A DNA stretch of 53,663 nucleotides from a virus: positions 1 through 53,663 of the IMG/VR virus record IMGVR_UViG_3300023178_000063; one strand, written 5' to 3'. Position numbers and translations under genes: made by a program. The notes under the pieces were generated by a model, which was given only the letters and a program-made list of their open reading frames with translations, ran no database searches and was not told where the DNA came from. The first letter of the stretch is position 1. Every line of letters starts with the position of its first letter. Below, in pieces: positions 22,212-29,303 of this stretch.

Positions 22212-22664
22212 TTAGACTTTAACAACTTCTATATCAGAACGATTTAGAAACTCAATACCCTGTGTACTACGATAATCATTTTTGTAGTACACAGTGGTTA
22301 TGCCACTTTGATAGATTAGTTTAGCACAATCTATACAAGGTGAGTGTGTAATAAAGATACTTGCACCTTCACCGCTTTCCGACGATCGTGCAAGTTTTGC
22401 AATCGCATTTGATTCTGCGTGTAATACTTCCGGTTTTGATTTTAAAGTTGTTGTTGTAAGTTTAGAACCTTTATCAGTTATAGTAACTTCTTGAACTGCT
22501 TCTTCACAACAATTATCCCAACCAGTAGGCATACCATTGTAACCAATTGAAATAATACGATCATCCTTAACAACAATCGCACCTACCTTTAAACGGTTGG
22601 CAGAACTAAGTTGACTAAACCGTTCTGCTACATCCATATAAGCATCTACAAACTTCTGTTTCAT
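22212..22664 (-). CDS. cd: dCMP deaminase
   Basis: A 150-residue zinc-dependent deoxycytidylate deaminase that makes dUMP, the substrate of thymidylate synthase next door. The zinc site is seen as HAESNAI (His plus catalytic Glu) and SPCIDC (two Cys). The N-terminal block ANRLKVGAIVVKDDRIIS and GYNGMPTGWDN is typical of the family. It is coupled to thyA by a four-base overlap. Length and motifs match T4 Cd. Confidence 0.95.
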   Translation of the reverse strand: MKQKFVDAYMDVAERFSQLSSANRLKVGAIVVKDDRIISIGYNGMPTGWDNCCEEAVQEVTITDKGSKLTTTTLKSKPEVLHAESNAIAKLARSSESGEGASIFITHSPCIDCAKLIYQSGITTVYYKNDYRSTQGIEFLNRSDIEVVKV

Positions 22665-23539
22665 ACTGCCATCGGCGCCTTTATACTATCCATTGGATTA
22701 TAGTTTAATAGTTTATAATCACTTGTAGTAGTTTCTAATAGCTCTGCAAGATTTTCAAATGCAGGCATTTCTAATATAGGACCTTTAACTGGTGTGCGTT
22801 CAAGTTGCTGTTTAACTTGTTCAAAATGATTTTGATAGATGTGACAATCACCTCCAGTCCATACAAATTCACCTACTTGTAAATTACAAATTTGTGCAAG
22901 CATATGTGTAAGCAAACTGTACGAAGCAATGTTAAAAGGTACACCTAAGAACATGTCTGCTGAACGCTGATACAGTTGACAACTTAGTTTGCCGTTAATA
23001 ACTTTAAACTGTGCCATTGTATGACAAGGTGGCAGTGCCATTAAATGTAGTTGATTAGGATTCCATGCACTTAGAATAATACGGCGACTATCTGGCTCGC
23101 TTTTAATTTGTTCTATAATATTAGAAATTTGATCTTGCTTACCAAATGTATCATCTCCCATTGCATCAAAATGACGCCATTGGTGTCCGTATACAGGACC
23201 TAAATTTTTCTTAAAGTCGGTATTAACATAACCTAATTCTACACCTTGTTTGTCTGCATTAGCAGTCCAAATAGTTTTCTTTTCCCAAATCTCAGTCTTA
23301 TCTGCTTCAAATGTAATTTCTGCAAGTCTACGTTCATCTGTTGAACCTTCTAAGAACCATAATAATTCTCCTACAACAGCTCGCCATGCAAGTTTCTTAG
23401 TAGTAACAGCAGGAAAGTCTTCTTGTAGATTAAAACGCATTTGATAACCAAATACGGTACGTGTACCTACACCTGTTCTATCTTTTACATCTTCGCCATT
23501 GTCTAAAATATATTGTAGTGCATCAAGATACTGCTTCAT
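22661..23539 (-). CDS. td: Thymidylate synthase (ThyA)
   Basis: Converts dUMP to dTMP with methylene-tetrahydrofolate, giving dihydrofolate to the DHFR encoded upstream. The ATG at 23539, after GGAG, is preferred to a TTG 18 bases earlier; the product is 292 residues. The catalytic cysteine is in LPPCHTMAQF, and DRTGVGTRTVFG near the N-terminus and QRSADMFLGVPFNIASY are standard ThyA signatures. The gene overlaps dhfr by 17 bases. Together with dCMP deaminase and MazG it supplies nucleotides for phage replication. Confidence 0.95.
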   Translation of the reverse strand: MKQYLDALQYILDNGEDVKDRTGVGTRTVFGYQMRFNLQEDFPAVTTKKLAWRAVVGELLWFLEGSTDERRLAEITFEADKTEIWEKKTIWTANADKQGVELGYVNTDFKKNLGPVYGHQWRHFDAMGDDTFGKQDQISNIIEQIKSEPDSRRIILSAWNPNQLHLMALPPCHTMAQFKVINGKLSCQLYQRSADMFLGVPFNIASYSLLTHMLAQICNLQVGEFVWTGGDCHIYQNHFEQVKQQLERTPVKGPILEMPAFENLAELLETTTSDYKLLNYNPMDSIKAPMAV

Positions 23540-24029
23540 GGTTTCTCCAAACTTCAAAGTTTACTTCTTCGTGTTCCATGAGCCATACTCGTTTAAAAGT
23601 TGATTCAATTTCATCTAAAGGTAAAAATGTATCGCAATTATATTTCCCTGGAATACGACTTAGATAAAATTGATCAATACTTTCTAAAGTTTGTTTAATA
23701 ATATCAGGACCGCCAATTATCCAAATTTTTAATCCTGGGTAAGTATTTTTTAATGCTTTAAGGTGTGTATTTAAATCACCTTGAATAATTGAGTCTGCTC
23801 CACAGTTTGAATATTTTGATACTTTTGATGTAACAAGAATATTAATGCGCTTAGGCAACGGCTTTGGCATATCTGAAGCATTCCAAGTAGTAGACCCCAT
23901 TACAACAACATGTCCTGCTGTGTTTTCTTTAAACCATTGTAAGTCTGTACTGTTATGCGGCCAAGGCATTGTGCCGTCTTTGCTTACTCCGCCTTCTTCG
24001 TCACATGCTAAAATTGCATTAATCGTCAT
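23523..24029 (-). CDS. frd: Dihydrofolate reductase
   Basis: A 168-residue DHFR that regenerates tetrahydrofolate for ThyA. The N-terminal [20 protein letters not shown], the VVMGSTTW block and IWIIGGPDI (NADPH and substrate loop) are clear. It lies between the ferredoxin gene (11-base overlap) and thyA (17-base overlap). Length is normal for the family. Confidence 0.93.
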   Translation of the reverse strand: MTINAILACDEEGGVSKDGTMPWPHNSTDLQWFKENTAGHVVVMGSTTWNASDMPKPLPKRINILVTSKVSKYSNCGADSIIQGDLNTHLKALKNTYPGLKIWIIGGPDIIKQTLESIDQFYLSRIPGKYNCDTFLPLDEIESTFKRVWLMEHEEVNFEVWRNHEAVS

Positions 24030-24396
24030 ATCCGCTATCGTCCTTTAATACGTCCTTACCTGAACCAATTGGAGTAAAGAATTTTTCATATTTGTCTACT
24101 AAGCCGTCGTACTCTTCCCAATCATCAGGAGGATCTTTTTTGTCAGTAATATTTGGCCATTCATAACTATAGGTTGTATTAATTTCAAGCCATTTAATAC
24201 GTTCTGGCTCTGGTAATGCGTCTTCTAAAAAGATAGCATCTGCTGGGCATTCTGGTTCACACACTCCACAATCAATACATTCGTCTGGATTAATTACAAG
24301 CATGTCGTCACCTTCGTAGAAACAATCTACAGGACATACAGATACGCAGTCTGTATGCTTACATTTGATACAATTATCAGTTACTAAGTATGTCAC
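24019..24396 (-). CDS. Seven-iron ferredoxin (FdxA type)
   Basis: A 125-residue electron carrier. Cysteines are arranged as [14 protein letters not shown] and [12 protein letters not shown], the pattern of a 3Fe-4S plus 4Fe-4S ferredoxin. The C-terminal extension ([14 protein letters not shown]...KYEKFF) matches bacterial FdxA along its whole length, so this is a complete protein acquired from a host lineage. It overlaps both neighbours (gp44-like and DHFR). A partner enzyme is not shown; the radical SAM enzymes at 47-49 kb need reduced electron donors and are candidates (inference). Confidence 0.95.
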   Translation of the reverse strand: MTYLVTDNCIKCKHTDCVSVCPVDCFYEGDDMLVINPDECIDCGVCEPECPADAIFLEDALPEPERIKWLEINTTYSYEWPNITDKKDPPDDWEEYDGLVDKYEKFFTPIGSGKDVLKDDSGYDD

Positions 24397-25310
24397 TATA
24401 ACCTCGCTAATCTAATAAGCGTTGCCGCTAAGTTAATCTCTGGATCTACGACCAAAGTATGATCGACCATCCCTTGTTTAATTGTAAGCACTGCCTTATC
24501 TTGTTGTTCTTCATCTCCAAACATATCTATGTTATCATAAAGCCAACGATAAATTTCTTCCATCTCTTCTGGACGGACAGTGCCGCATAGAAGTTTACGA
24601 GCATCTTGAATTTTTCCAGCCTTGAAAAGTTCAACCATGTCTAACTTCCAATCCTGTTCCCCACTATCCCCTTCGTGAGGTGCAAGCAACTGTCCGTCCT
24701 GCGAATTCATTTGTACCATATTAATACACTTACGCAAGTCTGGATATGTTGCTTTTACATAAGTGTCAAGTGTATCAAGGTCCGGGTTAACTCCTTCTGT
24801 AATAAGAATCTCTGCAACACGAGCAGTAAACTCTGTTTGATCAATTTTTGCAATATGAAAACCTTGACACCTACTGTGAATAGCAGGAATAATTCTGTTT
24901 GGGTAGTTACAAGTAAGAATAAAACGTGCAGTAGTATGATATTCTTCCATCACACCACGTAGTGCCGCTTGTGCGTTTGGACTTAGATAGTCTGCCTCAT
25001 CAAGTAGTACAACTTTAAATTCACCAAATGGAATCATTTGCACAAAGTTTACAATTTTATCACGAACGTCATCAACTGAGTTTGTTCTACTTGCGTTTAT
25101 TTCTAAAATGTCTAAGTCGTTGACTTCGAGTTCGTTGAATAATAGCTTTGCTAAAGTTGTTTTGCCGATTCCTGCGTTGCCACTGAATAGCAAGTGCGGA
25201 ATTGTCTTGTCCTTGATCCATGTTTTCACTTGTGCTTTCTGTGCTTCGTCCCTGAAAACGTAACCATCTACCGTCTTTGGTCTGTATTTTTCTACCCATA
25301 ATTCTTTCAT
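24396..25310 (-). CDS. 44: Clamp-loader ATPase subunit (gp44-like)
   Basis: A 304-residue AAA+ protein that loads the sliding clamp for gp43. Walker A is [10 protein letters not shown], Walker B is [10 protein letters not shown], and the sensor and arginine-finger region is [19 protein letters not shown]. The C-terminal helical collar (about 225-304) is present. It starts within an ATGA overlap with the 52-residue gene upstream. A gp62 partner and the clamp are not in the window. Confidence 0.95.
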   Translation of the reverse strand: MKELWVEKYRPKTVDGYVFRDEAQKAQVKTWIKDKTIPHLLFSGNAGIGKTTLAKLLFNELEVNDLDILEINASRTNSVDDVRDKIVNFVQMIPFGEFKVVLLDEADYLSPNAQAALRGVMEEYHTTARFILTCNYPNRIIPAIHSRCQGFHIAKIDQTEFTARVAEILITEGVNPDLDTLDTYVKATYPDLRKCINMVQMNSQDGQLLAPHEGDSGEQDWKLDMVELFKAGKIQDARKLLCGTVRPEEMEEIYRWLYDNIDMFGDEEQQDKAVLTIKQGMVDHTLVVDPEINLAATLIRLARL

Positions 25311-25465
25311 TCGCTTTTCCCGTATTTAGATTCCATTCGAAGGACTTCGTTTAGTCGATCTGCTATTTTACGAATGTCTAAAGACAAAGCGCCGTTGCCT
25401 AAATCTTTTTCAACCAAACGTGCAATCTCGTGCATTTTCATTACTGCATCATCTAAGGTCATCAT
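25307..25465 (-). CDS. Small helical protein between the exonuclease and clamp-loader genes
   Basis: A 52-residue frame from ATG 25465 to TGA at 25307. Both ends use ATGA overlaps with their neighbours, a strong sign that it is translated. The product is helical and charged (MHEIARLVEKDLG; IADRLNEVLRMESKYG). It is too small for gp62 (187 residues in T4). A regulatory or structural peptide of the replication apparatus is possible; no function is assigned. Confidence 0.7.
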   Translation of the reverse strand: MMTLDDAVMKMHEIARLVEKDLGNGALSLDIRKIADRLNEVLRMESKYGKSE

Positions 25466-26004
25466 GCATTTACTCCAAAGTGTTTATATGATTGTTGTAC
25501 ACATTTAGCCTGATAATAACAATCAGCCAATGCGTTGTGAAGACTTTCTTGTATTGCCTTACGAGGATCACTTGGCATCATAGCAAACAATGTTCTACTA
25601 TCTCTAATCTGCCAATAGTTCCATGGTACAGGTTTTTCTGCTTCTTTATACAAATGTTGTAGTATTACAAAGTCAAAGGTAGGACCTTGACACCAAATGT
25701 AATCTAAACCTACTGCCCATTTGTTTAATTGACGTAGCATTTCTTGTACACTTACTCTTTCGTGTTCGTCACCAAATGCTTCGTCTTGTATTTCTTGAGG
25801 TTGTTTTGCCCACCAAGCAAGAGTGTTATCATCGATACTACGATTGTAGTCTGTAGTTTGTTCTTCTACATCTCCACGCAAGTATAATGGACTATGCGGT
25901 TCAGCATCTGAAAATGGATCAAATTTGATTGCACCAAGTGTCATAATAACACTATCAGGCTCAACGCCAAGTGTCTCCAAATCAATCATTCCGTGTGTAG
26001 CCAA
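25462..26004 (-). CDS. dexA: DEDDh 3'-5' exonuclease (DexA-like)
   Basis: A 180-residue exonuclease. Motif I is MIDLETLG, motif II CQGPTFDFVIL, motif III HNALADCYYQA, giving the D, E, D, D and H residues. It resembles T4 DexA, an exonuclease. The start is a TTG at 26004 placed six bases after AAGGAG; the next ATG would be too far from it. A strong sigma70-type promoter lies 27 bases upstream, so this begins an early operon running through the clamp loader, ferredoxin and nucleotide genes. Confidence 0.92.
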   Translation of the reverse strand: MATHGMIDLETLGVEPDSVIMTLGAIKFDPFSDAEPHSPLYLRGDVEEQTTDYNRSIDDNTLAWWAKQPQEIQDEAFGDEHERVSVQEMLRQLNKWAVGLDYIWCQGPTFDFVILQHLYKEAEKPVPWNYWQIRDSRTLFAMMPSDPRKAIQESLHNALADCYYQAKCVQQSYKHFGVNA

Positions 26005-26030
26005 GATAAACTCCTTACATTTAAGTTATA

Positions 26031-26059
26031 ATTATAACGTAAAAAATGTAAAAGGTCAA
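26031..26059 (-). promoter_or_regulatory. Sigma70-type promoter for the dexA operon
   Basis: Minus strand: -35 TTGACC (26059-26054), 17-base spacer, -10 TATAAT (26036-26031). The start is expected near 26024, giving a 20-base leader with AAGGAG before the TTG start at 26004. Confidence 0.85.
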
Positions 26060-26060
26060 G

Positions 26061-26732
26061 TTATAATTTGCCAAAACCCCAAATTCTTTCTTTACAAAAC
26101 CAACATTCGCCGCAGTTTCCGTTAGTATAATGTAGAGTATTACAACTTACAGTTAATGGAAATAATGTATCTAAAAGATTGTGCTGTTTGTACAATTCTG
26201 CAATTTGTTTTTTATTTAAATTAAAAAATGGTCGTATTTCGCCAAATTCAATAAGCTCACCGTCATGTACAATAACAGCAGAAAAGATTAGTAATTTATC
26301 GGCTTCTTCAGATCGAGTTCGATCTAAGTCGTCATGTTTTGGCCAAGCATTATTGTAGGCTTCAAAATCAGGAGTTTGATTAATTCCAGTATAGATATAT
26401 TTGTATTTTCCTTTTAAGATGTTCTCTTCGTTAACTTTTTGAAAACTTGTATCGTACGTTGATGCATCAGTTTCATATATAATAGGGTCATTAAATATAT
26501 CATTGCAGTCAAGCTCTTTTTTTATAAAATTTATAACGTCTAAATGACAAGTATCAGTAGAACGTTTTGGAATACTTACTGGTTGTAGTTTAAATGGGAG
26601 ATTATTTGATTTTATTTTTTTAGCAAGTAGGTAGCATAATAAACTACTATCTACGCCGCCGGAAATCCAAATACCTAAAGTATTATTTTTATTACTTAAT
26701 AGTTGTCCATTGGGTATTAGTAGTTCTATCAT
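26061..26732 (-). CDS. QueC-like PP-loop ATPase
   Basis: A 223-residue member of the adenine-nucleotide alpha-hydrolase (PP-loop) family. SGGVDSS at residues 24-30 is the ATP pyrophosphatase motif. The C-terminus has CNTLHY..NGNCGECWFCKER, a cysteine cluster like the zinc site of QueC, which makes 7-cyano-7-deazaguanine. No companion QueD, QueE or transglycosylase gene is seen in the window, so the pathway is uncertain: tRNA or DNA base modification, or a thiolation or amidation reaction, are all possible. It follows the MazG-like gene by 36 bases. Confidence 0.75.
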   Translation of the reverse strand: MIELLIPNGQLLSNKNNTLGIWISGGVDSSLLCYLLAKKIKSNNLPFKLQPVSIPKRSTDTCHLDVINFIKKELDCNDIFNDPIIYETDASTYDTSFQKVNEENILKGKYKYIYTGINQTPDFEAYNNAWPKHDDLDRTRSEEADKLLIFSAVIVHDGELIEFGEIRPFFNLNKKQIAELYKQHNLLDTLFPLTVSCNTLHYTNGNCGECWFCKERIWGFGKL

Positions 26733-26768
26733 AGATAGGGGCGTTCCACAAGTTAATAGGAGGAAAAG

Positions 26769-27131
26769 TTAGTTCTGGCCAATGAAAGGTGTTAGTTCTG
26801 GTGCCTTCCAACCTTCTGGCTTCAACACCTTGCCATCTTCTCTCTTGCGTACTTTGCCTGTCTCTGGATCGATCTTTGCAAAGTTCGTATCCATTACTTC
26901 TTTCCACGCACCTTCTCCGTTAAAGCCGCCTGCACGAATAGCACCCATAGTAACAACAAGAATGTCAATAAGTGCATCAAGTTGTTCTACAGTGTCATTT
27001 GCTTCGACTGCTTCTTGTAGTTCTTCGTATTCTTCTTTGATCAAACTAAGATACATTTTATAGTTTGCTTCACTTGGTTCTTGATCACACGCAGAACCAA
27101 ACGTGTCAATATCTTTAAATGGGTTTGTCAT
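26769..27131 (-). CDS. MazG-like nucleotide pyrophosphohydrolase
   Basis: A 120-residue all-alpha NTP pyrophosphohydrolase. The metal site is the EEYEEL...EQLDALIDILV arrangement (ExxE plus xxD). The C-terminal PETGKVRKREDGKVLKPEGW is a substrate-side motif seen in phage MazG-like and HisE-like proteins. It would hydrolyse (d)NTPs or a modified nucleotide, changing pools or helping evade host signals. The substrate cannot be told from sequence. It lies four bases after the co-chaperonin gene. Confidence 0.85.
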   Translation of the reverse strand: MTNPFKDIDTFGSACDQEPSEANYKMYLSLIKEEYEELQEAVEANDTVEQLDALIDILVVTMGAIRAGGFNGEGAWKEVMDTNFAKIDPETGKVRKREDGKVLKPEGWKAPELTPFIGQN

Positions 27132-27135
27132 TAAA

Positions 27136-27546
27136 TTACATCTCCGGCCTTACAAAACTACTTGGGTCAATAGTTGCATGTTCGCCATCTGCATACTCTG
27201 CACCAATATAAACATCTGAAGGTTTTTCGTCTGAGTATGCTAAGATACTTTCAGTTTCGATCATTCTTAATTCGTGTTCGACACCGTCCCATTCAAATTT
27301 CATACCTCGAGTCCAACGTCCATGTTCGATTAGAATCCAATCTCCTACTTCGTAAGGATCGTTATTTTGCGGACCTTTTGAAAATACTTTACCCCATCGA
27401 GGATAAATGCCTCGTGTAGTTCCGTCATCGTCTTTAATAATTAAGCCGCTTTTAGTTTTTTGTTCGCCAAAATGCATATCAGTTACAATTACACGATTTC
27501 CTATAGCTCGTGGTTTGCCGCTGATGTTATTAATGTTAATAGCCAT
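27136..27546 (-). CDS. GroES-like co-chaperonin (gp31-like)
   Basis: A 136-residue protein with a Cpn10-type beta barrel: AIGNRVIVTDMHFGEQKTKSG at the start, a mobile-loop region (about 25-45) and YEVGDWILIEHGRW. T4 gp31 replaces GroES to fold the major capsid protein with host GroEL, and this is the expected role. The extra C-terminal 35 residues are not part of the barrel. It overlaps the previous gene by one base. Confidence 0.8.
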   Translation of the reverse strand: MAININNISGKPRAIGNRVIVTDMHFGEQKTKSGLIIKDDDGTTRGIYPRWGKVFSKGPQNNDPYEVGDWILIEHGRWTRGMKFEWDGVEHELRMIETESILAYSDEKPSDVYIGAEYADGEHATIDPSSFVRPEM

Positions 27547-27902
27547 TAGTCACCTTTTTTTACAAAGTTGCCGTCTTCATCTTCTACCCAGTTGTCTGTA
27601 TCTTCAGTTGTTGCTTCTGGTTCTACCCAGTCATCTGTAAGATCTTTCTCAACGGGCGCATTAGTGTCTGTTTTTTTAACTGCAAGTTCTTCAGGTAGTG
27701 CATTTTCTTGGTAATAATCAGCAAGAACTTCTTCACGCTTTTTAATAATTTTACCACCTGGGCCTAATTCGTCTCCACGTGCATTTACCTTTGCATTGCC
27801 TACTGCTTGTGTTAATTCGTTACGTTGACGCAACAAATCCATATCAACAGTTTTGCCTTGCATACTTTTATAGACTTTACGTCCTGTTTGTTTCATTGGC
27901 AT
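27546..27902 (-). CDS. Conserved-looking structural or assembly protein
   Basis: A 118-residue, largely disordered acidic protein. The block VDMDLLRQRNELTQAVGNAK followed by VNARGDELGPGG resembles a family I recall from T4-like marine phages, with no known function. Two Trp-Val-Glu repeats (DDWVEPE, DNWVEDEDGN) lie at the C-terminus. It starts after AGGAG and overlaps the co-chaperonin gene by one base. Virion association is likely from the family, not from this sequence. Confidence 0.75.
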   Translation of the reverse strand: MPMKQTGRKVYKSMQGKTVDMDLLRQRNELTQAVGNAKVNARGDELGPGGKIIKKREEVLADYYQENALPEELAVKKTDTNAPVEKDLTDDWVEPEATTEDTDNWVEDEDGNFVKKGD

Positions 27903-27929
27903 AATTTTTCTCCTAAATTATATATGTAC

Positions 27930-28460
27930 TTATCTCAAGAACTCATGCCAGTCCAGGTCAAACTGGATTGAGTTTATTTTGTGTACACCTATCAAATACA
28001 GCACATAACTTGCTACACTTGATCCACGTCCTACACCCCATACAATGTTATTCTCACGCATAAAGTCTACAAGATAGATCATATAACGTAATAAGTTGTG
28101 CATATCACGTTCTTTAAAAGCATCTAATTCTTCCCATATACGGTCTTGTATGTGTTGCGGACAAGGTGTTTCTGCTTTGCCCAGCACATATTCATATACA
28201 TTAATGTCTTTGTATTCATCAGGCATAAACCATTCACCTTGACATACACCGTCAAAAGACTTTTGATCTACATCTAATGGAATATACTTTTGTAGTTTGT
28301 CAAAGCCTTGTTCTTCCATAGCGGCATTAAATTTATTAATGTCATCAGATTCGTCACAAAGTACAACGTGTACCTTGTCTGCATGACCACTATAGATCAT
28401 ATCTATAAGATCGCGGTTAGAGAATCGTGGAATACCTAAATCATCTGTTTTCATTAGCAT
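27930..28460 (-). CDS. DNA polymerase III alpha-like fragment
   Basis: A 176-residue protein whose C-terminal part (WGVGRGSSVASYVLYLIGVH...FDLDWHEFLR) matches the start of the palm of bacterial DnaE/PolC. In full DnaE the catalytic aspartates follow shortly after this point, but here the protein ends. It therefore lacks a polymerase active site and the PHP domain. It is not a simple decay product, since it has its own strong promoter and a clean frame. A role as a decoy, a regulator or a DNA-binding module is open. The phage also encodes a family B polymerase. Confidence 0.8.
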   Translation of the reverse strand: MLMKTDDLGIPRFSNRDLIDMIYSGHADKVHVVLCDESDDINKFNAAMEEQGFDKLQKYIPLDVDQKSFDGVCQGEWFMPDEYKDINVYEYVLGKAETPCPQHIQDRIWEELDAFKERDMHNLLRYMIYLVDFMRENNIVWGVGRGSSVASYVLYLIGVHKINSIQFDLDWHEFLR

Positions 28461-28466
28461 ACATGT

Positions 28467-28495
28467 ATTTTAACTGATATTAATCAGATTGTCAA
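28467..28495 (-). promoter_or_regulatory. Sigma70-type promoter, leaderless start for the DnaE-like gene
   Basis: Minus strand: perfect -35 TTGACA (28495-28490), 17-base spacer, -10 TAAAAT (28472-28467). The expected start base coincides with the ATG at 28460, and no ribosome site lies before it. The spacer contains the inverted repeat CTGAT/ATCAG, a possible operator. The promoter sits over the end of the upstream gene. Confidence 0.8.
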
Positions 28496-28709
28496 GTCCA
28501 GATTCGCCATTTTGTTCATCTTTTATTCTCTGCATTTCTTTTGCAGATCGCGTTCTGGCTTCTTGTTTATACATTTCAAGAATTGTTGAAATTTGCTGTT
28601 GGACTTGTGGATTGCGTGATTGAAAATATTTTTTGGAGAGATCCCTAATAGACTCGTCTATTTGTGCATTAGTTAAATCATCAAACGAATCTACTAAGGG
28701 ATTAAACAT
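28470..28709 (-). CDS. Small helical tail-region protein
   Basis: A 79-residue helical protein (FDDLTNAQIDESIRDLSKKYF; a Gln-rich stretch; QNGESGLDNLINIS at the end). It starts at the stop of the fibre-type gene upstream and is likely co-translated. Proteins like this are seen beside tail-fibre genes in marine myoviruses by recollection. No function is known; an assembly chaperone or baseplate part would fit. Confidence 0.7.
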   Translation of the reverse strand: MFNPLVDSFDDLTNAQIDESIRDLSKKYFQSRNPQVQQQISTILEMYKQEARTRSAKEMQRIKDEQNGESGLDNLINIS

Positions 28710-29278
28710 TAACTAAACTGTCCTAAGTAGTGTGCATAAACTGATTGCCCGCCGTCATCTGTCCAAAAGTCGATAATTACAGGATCAGTATTTGAACTTA
28801 ACTGTAAAGGATCTGGAAATCCTTCGCCGTACTTAATTACACCTGGCGCTTCTGTTGCCCATGTTACTGTTCTTGGACTACTTTCAGATGCAACATCAGA
28901 ACGTAACACTATTCTAATTTTGCCATATTTTCCAGCATCTGGCCAAAGTGCCAAACGTAAAGTTAAATCGTCCTCAACAGTGATTGTTTGATAATGACCG
29001 TTAGTAAAGTTAATATCATTCTGTGAATCAACGGTGCCAATGTTATTAACTTCATCTGTTGTGTTTTCAAAACTTACATCTCGAATAACTGTTCCGTTAA
29101 AATCATTATCGCTATCTAATTTAGCAGTTGTATCTTGCAGTGCTTCAATTTCTTGTTTAGATGCTATAAAGTTATCTTTTATAGTACTAAAGTTATCGCG
29201 GAAGCCCTGCGAATCGTTATCTTGACCAGCTACAGGATATTCTGCATCTATGTCGGTTGTGTTTATATTACTTGCCAT
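28709..29278 (-). CDS. Tail-fibre or baseplate-associated protein
   Basis: A 189-residue protein with an N-terminal tag (AGQDNDSQGFRDNFSTIKDNF) related to the NDGTGDxxRExFxKVN tags of the two fibre proteins downstream in the window, followed by a coiled-coil stretch and a beta-rich C-terminus. The tag is probably how these proteins attach to the same baseplate or fibre partner (inference). The gene follows a late box and GGAGAG. Confidence 0.75.
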   Translation of the reverse strand: MASNINTTDIDAEYPVAGQDNDSQGFRDNFSTIKDNFIASKQEIEALQDTTAKLDSDNDFNGTVIRDVSFENTTDEVNNIGTVDSQNDINFTNGHYQTITVEDDLTLRLALWPDAGKYGKIRIVLRSDVASESSPRTVTWATEAPGVIKYGEGFPDPLQLSSNTDPVIIDFWTDDGGQSVYAHYLGQFS

Positions 29279-29295
29279 TGTTTATCTCTCCAAAA

Positions 29296-29303
29296 TATTT
29301 ATT
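29296..29303 (-). promoter_or_regulatory. Late promoter box (AATAAATA)
   Basis: Minus strand AATAAATA 18 bases before the ATG at 29278, with GGAGAG between. It overlaps the stop of the Ig-repeat protein gene. Confidence 0.6.

Noticed and set aside
22661-23557. thyA start at 23557
   Set aside because: That codon is TTG inside dhfr without a suitable ribosome site; GGAG precedes the ATG at 23539.
26692-26907. A 71-codon frame between the MazG-like and QueC-like genes
   Set aside because: It overlaps both real genes in another frame, lacks a ribosome site and is Arg/Glu-rich as expected for a shadow frame.
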